Shown here in pieces: positions 50,939 to 59,234 of a stretch of DNA of 64,000 nt. Each line of letters starts with the position of its first letter. Position 1 is the first letter of the stretch. The notes under the pieces were generated by a model. That model had not been told where the DNA came from. It searched no databases and saw only the letters and a program-made list of their open reading frames with translations. A program made the translations under genes and the position numbers. This DNA is from JABDLO01 sp041749255 (GTDB lineage Bacteria; Bacteroidota; Bacteroidia; Chitinophagales; Saprospiraceae), in NCBI GenBank assembly GCA_041749255.1, contig JBGTBR010000053.1, forward strand, positions 1-64,000, read 5' to 3'.

Positions 50939-53863
50939 TTAAAAGTTAACACTTAATCCTAATACAAATGTTCTGGGTCTTGGATAGATATTGTTATCTA
51001 CACCACTAAAAACTTCCGGATCTAATCCATCATATTCTGTTATGATGAAAGGATTTTGAACGACAAAAGTTACCCTTAACATGTCTCCAATAACATTATC
51101 AAAATTGTAACCAATGGTCATATGATCCATTCGTAAAAATGAAGCATTGCTCACAAAATGGTCACTAAAGTACTGAGGTGTCTCAAATCCGATACCTTGT
51201 GTTGCTGTGTTGAGATTCCACAACACACCCAGATTGAATAGCCTATTGTAGAATGCCTGATCTGACCATACGTTATTATACACATAGTTGCCAAAAAGGG
51301 CTCTTCCTGCAAAAGAAAAATCAAAATTCTTATATTGGATTCTTGATGTAAAACCAGAAGAAAATAATGGTGCCGGTTGCTCATGCCTATATCTGTCTTC
51401 CGCATTGATGACACCATCTCCGTTTCTGTCTACATACAACCCTTCTACAGGATTCCCATTTTCGTCATACACTTGCTGGAATACATAGTATGAACTGGTT
51501 GGAAAACCTACACTATGAATTTGGATTGTACTTCCCACTCCACCGGCAATACCGCCGGTAAGCACACCCTGATAATTTGGATCATCAGTTGCAATCAGCC
51601 TGGTAATTTTATTCCTGTTGTATGCAATATTAAAACCAAAATCCCATAATAAATCCTTTTTCGAAATAGGAATCGTATTCAATGATAGTTCAATACCATT
51701 ATTCACAAGATCCCCTACATTGGTAGTAATAAAGTTTGTCAGGTTGGTGCCGGCAGGCACAGGTACAAAGTTCAATAAGTCAATTGTTTCTCTCCTGTAT
51801 AGCTCCAAAGCACCTGTTATCCTTCCTTTAAGTATACCAAAATCCACGCCTATATTGTAAGTTGTAGTTTCTTCCCATCTTATATTGGCATCATAACCAT
51901 TAGGTCTCAAGGTCGGGATGTAAGAATTTCCAAATAGGTAACTGGCATTTTGCTGGCTTTGTTGATATTGAGGCAAATAAGCATAATATGAACCTACACC
52001 ATCGCCTATATCCTGCTGGCCTGTTATTCCCCAACCCATTCTCACTTTCATAGAATTGAGAAATGCATCCTGAGGACTATCAATTAATTTATAAGCTAAT
52101 GCTGCTGCCGGAAATAAACCGTAACGATTGCTTTCTGCAAAACGGCTAGTACCATCTCTTCTTAAAGTAAAAGTGGCTAAGAACCTATTGTCAAATGAAT
52201 AGTTTACACGGCCAAAAAGAGATACAAGAAATAATTCTCTTGGATCAAAATTCGGTTCATCTATTACTTCAGATCCATCAAAGTTGGTAGCCACATTGAA
52301 GTTGTCGAAGAAAAACTTCTGCCAGCTATAACCTCCCATTACATCAATGGTGTTTTTACCCAAATCCGTTTTATAGTTAAGATAAAATTCCAGTAGTTGA
52401 TTTTCTTTATCTTCAGAATATTCTGTAAGCCGGCCTCCTCTGAAAAATTCAAACGCAGCTTCTGGTGTTACTACAACGCTTCCTTCCGAAGAAGACCTGT
52501 CATATGCAACATTCAAGTTAGCTCTAAGGTCAGTCAGGAAAGCAAATCGGTAATCTGCCTGAAAGTTTGTAATAAACCTCTTTACAGTTGCAGTATTATC
52601 TGTCTGTTCCAATAAAGCCAATGGATTAGATGGCGCCAAAACATTGGGAGCTCCATTAGCCTGTTTGTAGGTAAAATACCCTCCGAATTGGTTATCTTCA
52701 AATACCGGTTGGGTTGGATCAAAAGCCAACGAAGTCCAAATGGCTCCCTGATTCGCAAATGTATTGTTTGATAACATCCCTTTTAACCCCAAATTCAGCT
52801 GCAAACGGTTATTCATAAATTTTGGACTCAAATTTAAACTTCCCGAATACCTTCTAAAGTTATCGGTTTTGATAAGACCATCTTTATCGGTATATCCTAT
52901 GGAGGCTCTGTAGGGTATTTCTCCAAGTGCTCCAGAGACATTAAGATTGTGATCCTGTCCAAAGGCATTTTGATAAACCATATCCTGCCAATTCGTATTT
53001 TCATTTCCCAATAAACCGAGTTGACCTGGTTGCCTTTCCTGAACCAATTGTCTGAATTCATCTGCAGTAAAAACAGGTACCGTTCTGGCTCGTGTACCCA
53101 CTGAAACTTGTGTAGAATAACTTACTCTTGTAGGAGCTCCTACTGTTCCCCGCTTTGTGGTTATAAGGATTACACCACCAGAAGCCCTGTTACCATAAAT
53201 AGCTGTTGCAGATGCATCTTTAAGTACGGTGAAAGTTTCAATATCATTCGGGTTAATAATATCAAGTGGGTTTCTGCTTCCAGCTACACCACTATTGTCC
53301 AATGGTACTCCATCCACTACAATTAATGGATTATTGGATGCACTCAGAGAAGACTCTCCACGAACCCGAATAGCTGCCCCATCACCGGGTGCTCCCCCTG
53401 AAGATATGGTAACCCCTGCGACTTTTCCAGCTAAAAGATCCTGAGGACCCGTGATCAGACCTCTGTTAAAATCTTTTGTACTTACGGATTGGATCGCTCC
53501 AGTCGCATCTTCTCTTTTTACGGTTCCATACCCAATAACAATCACTTCATCCAGCAAGGTGCCTTGTACCATGGTGATACTGATATTATTGGAAGCATTT
53601 AATTCATATACTACCGTTTCATAACCAGTATAGCTGATTGTAAGAGTAGTAGCTGTTTCAGGTACTTGTAAGGTAAATTCTCCATCAATATTTGTGATGG
53701 TACCCAATGTAGTTCCGGTTACCAAAATATTAGCCCCTATCAAAGGTTCTCCTGTTCCGGCTTCAGAAATAATTCCGCTGATTGTTCGTTGGCCAGAAAG
53801 GAATCCTGACCAAAACATGACAACCACAATAACTCCACTAAGGTGTGATAAAAATTTTGTCAT
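50939..53863 (-). CDS. SusC/RagA TonB-dependent outer-membrane transporter
   Basis: A 974-residue TonB-dependent importer: signal peptide (about 1-24), carboxypeptidase-regulatory-like domain (Gly-Glu-Pro-Leu-Ile-Gly-Ala-Asn, about 28-100), plug (Asp-Glu-Val-Ile-Val-Ile-Gly-Tyr-Gly-Thr-Val onward, about 105-230) and barrel ending in Phe. The Gly-Tyr-Gly-Thr motif marks SusC proteins. With the SusD lipoprotein it forms the lid-and-pore complex that imports oligosaccharides. It is first of the SusC-SusD-SusE-GH13 order, so the substrate is predicted to be starch or another alpha-glucan. Confidence 0.95.
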   Translation of the reverse strand: MTKFLSHLSGVIVVVMFWSGFLSGQRTISGIISEAGTGEPLIGANILVTGTTLGTITNIDGEFTLQVPETATTLTISYTGYETVVYELNASNNISITMVQGTLLDEVIVIGYGTVKREDATGAIQSVSTKDFNRGLITGPQDLLAGKVAGVTISSGGAPGDGAAIRVRGESSLSASNNPLIVVDGVPLDNSGVAGSRNPLDIINPNDIETFTVLKDASATAIYGNRASGGVILITTKRGTVGAPTRVSYSTQVSVGTRARTVPVFTADEFRQLVQERQPGQLGLLGNENTNWQDMVYQNAFGQDHNLNVSGALGEIPYRASIGYTDKDGLIKTDNFRRYSGSLNLSPKFMNNRLQLNLGLKGMLSNNTFANQGAIWTSLAFDPTQPVFEDNQFGGYFTYKQANGAPNVLAPSNPLALLEQTDNTATVKRFITNFQADYRFAFLTDLRANLNVAYDRSSSEGSVVVTPEAAFEFFRGGRLTEYSEDKENQLLEFYLNYKTDLGKNTIDVMGGYSWQKFFFDNFNVATNFDGSEVIDEPNFDPRELFLVSLFGRVNYSFDNRFLATFTLRRDGTSRFAESNRYGLFPAAALAYKLIDSPQDAFLNSMKVRMGWGITGQQDIGDGVGSYYAYLPQYQQSQQNASYLFGNSYIPTLRPNGYDANIRWEETTTYNIGVDFGILKGRITGALELYRRETIDLLNFVPVPAGTNLTNFITTNVGDLVNNGIELSLNTIPISKKDLLWDFGFNIAYNRNKITRLIATDDPNYQGVLTGGIAGGVGSTIQIHSVGFPTSSYYVFQQVYDENGNPVEGLYVDRNGDGVINAEDRYRHEQPAPLFSSGFTSRIQYKNFDFSFAGRALFGNYVYNNVWSDQAFYNRLFNLGVLWNLNTATQGIGFETPQYFSDHFVSNASFLRMDHMTIGYNFDNVIGDMLRVTFVVQNPFIITEYDGLDPEVFSGVDNNIYPRPRTFVLGLSVNF

Positions 53864-53896
53864 ACATTTAAAATTTTGTTTGAGCTTTAATGGTTA

Positions 53897-53926
53897 GTGT
53901 CACACTGACACATAGCCGCAAAAATA
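53897..53926 (-). promoter_or_regulatory. SusC leader: -7 box and GTGTCA inverted repeat
   Basis: On the minus strand TATTTTTG (53919-53926) matches TAnnTTTG and is followed 7 bases later by a perfect inverted repeat, GTGTCA and TGACAC around three bases (53897-53911), then the SusC ATG 34 bases on. The repeat sits in the predicted leader, where an operator or small hairpin would act. The remainder of the gap to 54226 is AT-rich apart from one palindrome at 54105. Confidence 0.45.
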
Positions 53927-54104
53927 TAAACTAATTTCATTATAAAAAATAATTTCTAATTTTTTGTTGTATTCATTATATTAAGCGACAATATTTGATT
54001 TAAATACAATATTTAAGTATAATAATCAATTTTAATGCACTTTCGAAAATGATTATTCTGACGAAAAAATTAAAGTAACAATTGTCTGTGTTGTGACAAT
54101 CAGA

Positions 54105-54112
54105 AAACGTTT
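54105..54112. promoter_or_regulatory. AAACGTTT palindrome upstream of the Sus locus
   Basis: An 8-base palindrome with a central CG, as in LacI-family operators, lies 242 bases before the SusC start. It is short enough to occur by chance in AT-rich DNA. Confidence 0.25.
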
Positions 54113-54226
54113 GAAAGATTAAATCCGCTCATAGATATACAGCAAAAGTAGCTTCAAAACAAAAAATAATCTACAAAGCTTTCACAAACAATTCATCTTT
54201 TTGGGGTTTGATGGGGTCAGTGGGGG

Positions 54227-55015
54227 TTAGTCTAAAATCAAAACATGTATATTTCTAAATTCTATAGGGTGACTTTCAGATTGTAAAGATATAAAACCGC
54301 GGTCAACCTTTGTTCCGGGTTTAAGACTAAAGTCAACGGGCAAGAATTCTCCTCCAATTTCCGGAGAATGGTATGACATAACTGTGTCGCCCTGAACAAT
54401 GTGATGAATTTCATCTCCGCCCAAAACGACGAGTTCAAAAGTCACCCAGCTTTCATCATGTATGGTTCTTGAAGTTGAAGTAATGCAATGCTGTGTTGTA
54501 TATTCATCACCTATATATACATGCATACCAGGTGTACATAAATTGCCTGTAGGTCTTTCGTCGTTTCCATTTCCTCCGAGAAGTTGAGCTTCAAGGCTGA
54601 CGGGAAATCCCTGATCTAATAACATACTTGACGCTGATTGGCTATGAAACATGATACCGCTGTTTTTAAAAGCCCAATCCTCACCTCCCGGAGCCTGATC
54701 GCCCACAAACCGGTATTCCAGCTTTAGTTTATATTTGGAAAGTTCTTTTTCGTAAAAAATATGACCATAACGGGTACCAAACTGATCATATTCATCATAA
54801 GACACTTTAAAAATTCCATCTTCAACTCTGAAAGTGTTTCCAAAATTTTCACCCGCGGGATAACCGTTGATTTTCACTGTCCAGCCCTGAAGATCTTCCC
54901 CATTAAAAATGGATACCCAGGATTCATTTTTGGAGCTTTCAGATTCATTCTTTGTGGGAGATTTACAGGTAATGCACATTACGGTTGTAATGAATAATAA
55001 TACCGGATACTTCAT
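54227..55015 (-). CDS. DUF1080 (3-keto-disaccharide hydrolase-type) lipoprotein
   Basis: A 262-residue lipoprotein (lipobox Met-Cys-Ile-Thr-Cys, Cys17) of the DUF1080 family, a lectin-like jelly roll. Typical features: Ile-Phe-Asn-Gly-Glu-Asp-Leu-Gln-Gly-Trp near 36-45, Asn-Ser-Gly-Ile-Met-Phe-His, Glu-Ala-Gln-Leu-Leu-Gly-Gly and the final Ile-Glu-Phe-Arg-Asn-Ile. Some relatives hydrolyse 3-keto-glycosides. It ends the long minus-strand run and lies next to the Sus locus, so it could serve either. Confidence 0.82.
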   Translation of the reverse strand: MKYPVLLFITTVMCITCKSPTKNESESSKNESWVSIFNGEDLQGWTVKINGYPAGENFGNTFRVEDGIFKVSYDEYDQFGTRYGHIFYEKELSKYKLKLEYRFVGDQAPGGEDWAFKNSGIMFHSQSASSMLLDQGFPVSLEAQLLGGNGNDERPTGNLCTPGMHVYIGDEYTTQHCITSTSRTIHDESWVTFELVVLGGDEIHHIVQGDTVMSYHSPEIGGEFLPVDFSLKPGTKVDRGFISLQSESHPIEFRNIHVLILD

Positions 55016-55057
55016 TTTTTTATGAGCTTTTCTTTACAAATGTAGCTAATTATTGTA

Positions 55058-56026
55058 TTATTTAACTATACCCAAATGTAATATTCTTCCACCCGTTTGA
55101 TTTACCGGACTTGTTGACTTTCCAATGACTATACCATCCTGAGGGGCAAAATATTCCCTTATTTTATCACCAAATATATTGTACTGTGTAGCAATAAGGC
55201 TATCCTTCTTTACTAATTGAGAAATTTCGGGATGAACTGTCAACAAACCTCCCCTATCGGTATAAATCCAATAAGATTCATGGCAAATCACAGCAGGGAT
55301 TTCAGGTCGTTCTATCTCGCCTTCCAGCATTCCCAAATAAATCAATGCATTGAGCAAGCCTGTGATTCCTGATCTTATGTAACCTTTTTGAAATGTACTG
55401 GGATTTCCCACTTCCATTGTAATGGCTGGTATACCTATTTCATTGGCTGCTCCACGTAAAGAACCATCAGAGGCCGTCTTATGAGCGATAATTTGTGCAT
55501 TCTGAAGTGTAGCCAACTCAGATGTGACCGGATCACTAATGTCTGCCCGGATATAATAGGAGTTAATCCTGCCAGTACTAGCAGTGTGCAAATCGAGTAA
55601 ATAATCAAACCTGGAAATAACTTCCCTTATGAATCTGAACGCATACACCTCACTCACGTTTCCTTCCTTTTTACCCGGCATTATATGATTGAGATCAACT
55701 CCATCCACAAACCGGCGCTTCATCCTGAAAAAGGCAGGAGAATTAACTACAGGGACACCTATGACAGTACCTTTAATTTTTTCATTTTCAATTTCTTTAA
55801 ACAACCTTTGTATCACAGGTATACCATTGAGCTCATTTCCATGAACTGCAGCAGTAAAGCCTACTACAGGGCCATCTTCACTACCCCTTCCAATTAAAAC
55901 TGGCAGTGAAATAGGTAATCCAAAAGCGTCGGTCACAATATCAAACCATACTTTGTGTAATTTGCCTCTCTCAAAATTTGAAAGATCTATGTGGCTAACG
56001 TGCTTTATGTCCTTCATTTTTGTCAT
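55058..56026 (-). CDS. AstE/aspartoacylase-family zinc hydrolase (M14-type)
   Basis: A 322-residue cytoplasmic carboxypeptidase-fold hydrolase. Zinc ligands are clear: His62 and Glu65 in His-Gly-Asn-Glu, and His147 in Asp-Leu-His-Thr-Ala. A Met-Glu-Val-Gly-Asn segment supplies the probable catalytic Glu. The substrate-binding Asp-Leu-Asn-Arg motif of the family reads Asp-Leu-Asn-His (111-114), so the usual carboxylate-binding Arg is absent. The family removes acyl groups from amino acids or trims peptides. Adjacent to two ATP-grasp proteins, it may undo or finish an amide bond made by them (inference). Confidence 0.83.
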   Translation of the reverse strand: MTKMKDIKHVSHIDLSNFERGKLHKVWFDIVTDAFGLPISLPVLIGRGSEDGPVVGFTAAVHGNELNGIPVIQRLFKEIENEKIKGTVIGVPVVNSPAFFRMKRRFVDGVDLNHIMPGKKEGNVSEVYAFRFIREVISRFDYLLDLHTASTGRINSYYIRADISDPVTSELATLQNAQIIAHKTASDGSLRGAANEIGIPAITMEVGNPSTFQKGYIRSGITGLLNALIYLGMLEGEIERPEIPAVICHESYWIYTDRGGLLTVHPEISQLVKKDSLIATQYNIFGDKIREYFAPQDGIVIGKSTSPVNQTGGRILHLGIVK

Positions 56027-56152
56027 AATTCTATATTCATATTTAATATTTATTAAAAGATATAAAACACTTGGTTATCCTATAAAATGTTTGAGGATAT
56101 TAAACTAATTGGTTAATCACTTTAACCAAAACTGGCATGTCTTATTTGTTTA

Positions 56153-57157
56153 TCAAATTGAATTACCTTCCTTCATTAAATCTGCACAATATAGTACGAA
56201 TTGTTCGGCCAAAAGTTTTGAAACTTCCATTTTGCTATCCAGGTCTGCCGGATAAATACCTCCAACACTGAGAGTGTTGATTTCAGAAATCAATCTTTTA
56301 CCGTTGTCATCAAGTAAGGTGTCAAGACCGTATAAGAAAATACCTTCCTTTTTTAAAACAGGATTGATGTGATGAATGATTTCCCATTCTTCCTCATTAG
56401 GTGAACTAGGCATAGAACTTCCACCCTGGGCTACATTGCATAACCAACTCCCCTCTTTGGGTAATCTTAATGAAGTGGACAACACTTTTCCATCAGCTAC
56501 CACAATCCTTTTATCCCCATACTTCACATTTTCAAGGTATTTCATTGCCAGGTATGGTTGTCTGTTAATATTGTATTCAGATTTGAATTCTTCCATTGAT
56601 ATCACTTTTTTATCTTCAATGGAAACTTCTCCCTTTTCAATTTTTATAATACCCCTACCACCATAATTTTCTAGAGGCTTAAGAACAATGGGAAACCGCT
56701 CTGCCAATTCCTTAATGCTTTTCCAGTTGTTTACCAGCTTACTGGGTGGAATGTATTTTTTAAATCTCCTGATGTATGCTTTATTGGAGGTTTTTATAAT
56801 TCCGGAAGGGCGATTTACAATTCTTTTCTCATGGAACCTGGAAGTAATATAGTAAAAAAAGGACACCATAACCGGGCGGGGAAGGCGGAGTAAAATAAAA
56901 TCAAAATCAGATATCAATATTAATTCAGAATGCAAAGTCAAGCTCGATGCATTTTCAAAAATATACGAATCATTTACGGGGATACCGAAAATATCGGCAC
57001 CAGAGTGTTCATAAAAAAAAGGAGTGTTCTTATCATCACCGCGGCTCGCAACCCACACTTCTGAAATCTGAGACTGTAATCGGATGGCTCTGGCTATACT
57101 ATAAACCGAATTGCTTGCCTGATGTGTGCTGTGATCTGTGAGAATTAATATTTTCAC
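56153..57157 (-). CDS. ATP-grasp ligase, glutathione-synthetase-like
   Basis: A 334-residue ATP-grasp protein resembling prokaryotic glutathione synthetase. Lys160 and the Gly-Gly-Arg-Gly loop (166-169) bind ATP. Asp-Lys-Arg-Ile-Val-Val-Ala-Asp-Gly (215-223), Asn-Val-Ala-Gln-Gly-Gly-Ser (241-247) and Glu-Ile-Asn-Thr (292-295) follow in order. Such enzymes activate a carboxylate as acyl phosphate and join it to an amine or thiol-bearing amino acid. No glutamate-cysteine ligase is nearby, so glutathione need not be the product. It lies 68 bases after the second ATP-grasp-like gene. Confidence 0.8.
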   Translation of the reverse strand: MKILILTDHSTHQASNSVYSIARAIRLQSQISEVWVASRGDDKNTPFFYEHSGADIFGIPVNDSYIFENASSLTLHSELILISDFDFILLRLPRPVMVSFFYYITSRFHEKRIVNRPSGIIKTSNKAYIRRFKKYIPPSKLVNNWKSIKELAERFPIVLKPLENYGGRGIIKIEKGEVSIEDKKVISMEEFKSEYNINRQPYLAMKYLENVKYGDKRIVVADGKVLSTSLRLPKEGSWLCNVAQGGSSMPSSPNEEEWEIIHHINPVLKKEGIFLYGLDTLLDDNGKRLISEINTLSVGGIYPADLDSKMEVSKLLAEQFVLYCADLMKEGNSI

Positions 57158-57225
57158 CTTTACTAAATGATTATAAAGTCATATATTGATAAGAAAACTA
57201 AACGATGGTCATTTAATGATATAGG

Positions 57226-58662
57226 TCAAACCATTATCTCATCCATCAGACCCCGATCGTTATTTAATGCGCAAAACAATTTCTTCCTTAACCTACCTTT
57301 GCTATTCATCAAAGTTTGAGCCATATTATCAATAGCTACTGTAGAGAGAACGGTTTGGATATATGCCTCTATAAGATCATCAAGCCCTATGCCTAATTTA
57401 TTAAAATCTCTTCTGTCCATTAAAATGAGTCTATTGGTATCACTCCCCCAGGAACCATCTTCATTAAGAATAGATAGATTGGTGCCCAACGAATCCCATG
57501 AATTGCTCCCTTCTGCCAAATGATTGGGCAGTGGGCTTTTAGCCCGTCTTGAATAAACACAGATGGGTCTGATTCCATTTTCTGTGGCACTCACCATCAT
57601 CCTGATATCAGCGACATAGGTCTCATTTTTATTGTTGGGAATGGTGCCTACATGATAAAGTTTTCCTTTAGAACTGGTTGAACTCCATAAGTAATTCCCT
57701 ATAAGACTTTGTACTATAAATTGGTCATAATCAAAGTCAGAATCCATAAACTTATCCAATTCATCTGGATTTACTATGGTAAACACTCCCTGACCTGCAT
57801 TACTATAAGGTACTTTTACCACGGCTTGTCCTCCCATTTTCTTTACCCAAATGGGCACTTCGTTTTTACTTACATCCCAAATGGTTTCAGGCATGTTGAT
57901 TTTTAATCCCTCATTTTCTATTTCGGCATTATAAATGTCATAGGCTTTAGCAGCAATCATTTTATTCCTTCCTCCCGCTAAGCAAGAGATGACGGGGTTG
58001 AGTATTTTGGTTCGTGTGTAAACGGGTATTCTGTTCCATGGCTTTTGTGTAACGTATCTGAAAGCAGCTCTAATACTTACCCACTCCCCAGTCTCGGTTT
58101 TTATTTTTAATACTCCTTCATCAAAAGTAAGGTATTGTTCCCAACCCTCAGTCGGAAAGTATACATAATGCACGTCTTCTTTCATCAAGTCTGCTATAAC
58201 CGATGCATAACCTGACGCTTCTACCGGATTTTTATCGTAGATGACTGCCAGTGCCCCCTCTATGAGACCTGCTTTGTTTTGCAACATTGGGATAAAAGTA
58301 TTTTCAATAAGGCGTTTATAACCACCATATTCCTGCATATCTTCTACCAATGGCATAGATTTCTGGCCGGACGGACATGAGTTATTTTCAATCACGACCA
58401 TCATTCTTTTTGCATCGGCATTGGTAACATTAATTAAATCTGCACCTGCCCATCTGAAATATCGCGGTTGACTATGGATGAGGTCTAAAAGAAAATCTTT
58501 CTTCACCTTAGGATGCAAATGACAATATCTCTCCACAATCCTTACTGATGAAAGGTGAAGAAAATAAGACATCATAGGGTGAACTGTAGCATTCAATGCC
58601 TTAGGATACCAATGATTTTCGGGTTCGAAAGTTCCGGGTCGTACAAGGGTTACATTATTCAA
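57226..58662 (-). CDS. divergent ATP-grasp-like protein, 478 aa
   Basis: No named family is recognised with certainty. The second half has an ATP-grasp look: Gly-Gly-Gln-Ala-Val-Val-Lys-Val-Pro-Tyr-Ser-Asn-Ala-Gly-Gln-Gly-Val near 282-298, then Gln-Phe-Ile-Val-Gln and a basic strand Val-Ala-Asp-Ile-Arg. The first half holds Val-Val-Ile-Glu-Asn-Asn-Ser-Cys-Pro-Ser-Gly-Gln-Lys-Ser near 88-101, a possible substrate site. It has no signal peptide. Its neighbours (a second ATP-grasp gene, an acidic protein and polyamine genes) suggest an amide-bond-forming role. That role is inference. Confidence 0.65.
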   Translation of the reverse strand: MNNVTLVRPGTFEPENHWYPKALNATVHPMMSYFLHLSSVRIVERYCHLHPKVKKDFLLDLIHSQPRYFRWAGADLINVTNADAKRMMVVIENNSCPSGQKSMPLVEDMQEYGGYKRLIENTFIPMLQNKAGLIEGALAVIYDKNPVEASGYASVIADLMKEDVHYVYFPTEGWEQYLTFDEGVLKIKTETGEWVSIRAAFRYVTQKPWNRIPVYTRTKILNPVISCLAGGRNKMIAAKAYDIYNAEIENEGLKINMPETIWDVSKNEVPIWVKKMGGQAVVKVPYSNAGQGVFTIVNPDELDKFMDSDFDYDQFIVQSLIGNYLWSSTSSKGKLYHVGTIPNNKNETYVADIRMMVSATENGIRPICVYSRRAKSPLPNHLAEGSNSWDSLGTNLSILNEDGSWGSDTNRLILMDRRDFNKLGIGLDDLIEAYIQTVLSTVAIDNMAQTLMNSKGRLRKKLFCALNNDRGLMDEIMV

Positions 58663-58687
58663 AATGGAAATATTACATAAGAAGAGT

Positions 58688-59023
58688 CTAGTCTAATTCT
58701 TCATCGTCAGCATCTTCGGCATCTACCAAAGAATCTAAATCGCTGAATTTATCTTCATATTCTTCTTTCACTTCATCTTTTAAAATGCCATCATCATCGT
58801 AATCTTCGTCATCGCGAATGAGATCCTTGGCTTTTTGCTGAGACATTCTGATCAAAAAGTATCGATCCTCCGTTTCGAATGGCAATGCACTCGTTAACTT
58901 TCCCTCTTGATTTTTAAAAGTGATCAGAAACTTCTCAAATCCATAGGGATACTGAAGTTTAATTTGTTCCTGGATGTTTAGATCCAGTTTTTCAAAATCT
59001 TTTATTACCCTGGGTTTGTTCAT
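58688..59023 (-). CDS. small conserved protein with acidic tail
   Basis: A 111-residue protein with a basic N-terminal half (a small alpha/beta unit with Phe-Glu-Lys-Phe-Leu-Ile-Thr-Phe and Ala-Leu-Pro-Phe-Glu-Thr-Glu-Asp) and a very acidic C-terminal half, about 80-111, mostly Asp and Glu. I recall it as a conserved Bacteroidota protein sometimes mislabelled DNA primase; it has no primase motif. It may bind a nucleic acid or a cationic partner. Confidence 0.7.
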   Translation of the reverse strand: MNKPRVIKDFEKLDLNIQEQIKLQYPYGFEKFLITFKNQEGKLTSALPFETEDRYFLIRMSQQKAKDLIRDDEDYDDDGILKDEVKEEYEDKFSDLDSLVDAEDADDEELD

Positions 59024-59057
59024 GGTTTATTATTGACTAAGTTTTGGATATAATTGT

Positions 59058-59222
59058 TTATTGTTCATCTTCATTCAATTCCTCTTCGAGATTTTTCTTC
59101 GACCATTTCATGATCGGTTCATTTCTCAATAATTTTTTTGGTTTTGTTTTTGCTTTTTTTGCTAATCTTTCTTTTTCAAGATCGTCAAACTTGTTTTTTT
59201 TAAATTTTTTTAAATTTTTCAT
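59058..59222 (-). CDS. small Lys-rich protein, 54 aa
   Basis: A 54-codon open frame with ATG at 59222 and TAA at 59058. The N-terminal 30 residues hold 15 Lys; the C-terminal part is acidic (Glu-Glu-Glu-Leu-Asn-Glu-Asp-Glu-Gln). It lies 12 bases after the deoxyhypusine-synthase-like gene and 34 before the acidic protein, on the same strand. Its coding nature rests on these gaps, the co-directional setting and the ordered charge pattern. Function unknown. Confidence 0.55.
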   Translation of the reverse strand: MKNLKKFKKNKFDDLEKERLAKKAKTKPKKLLRNEPIMKWSKKNLEEELNEDEQ

Positions 59223-59234
59223 TTTAATAAAAAT

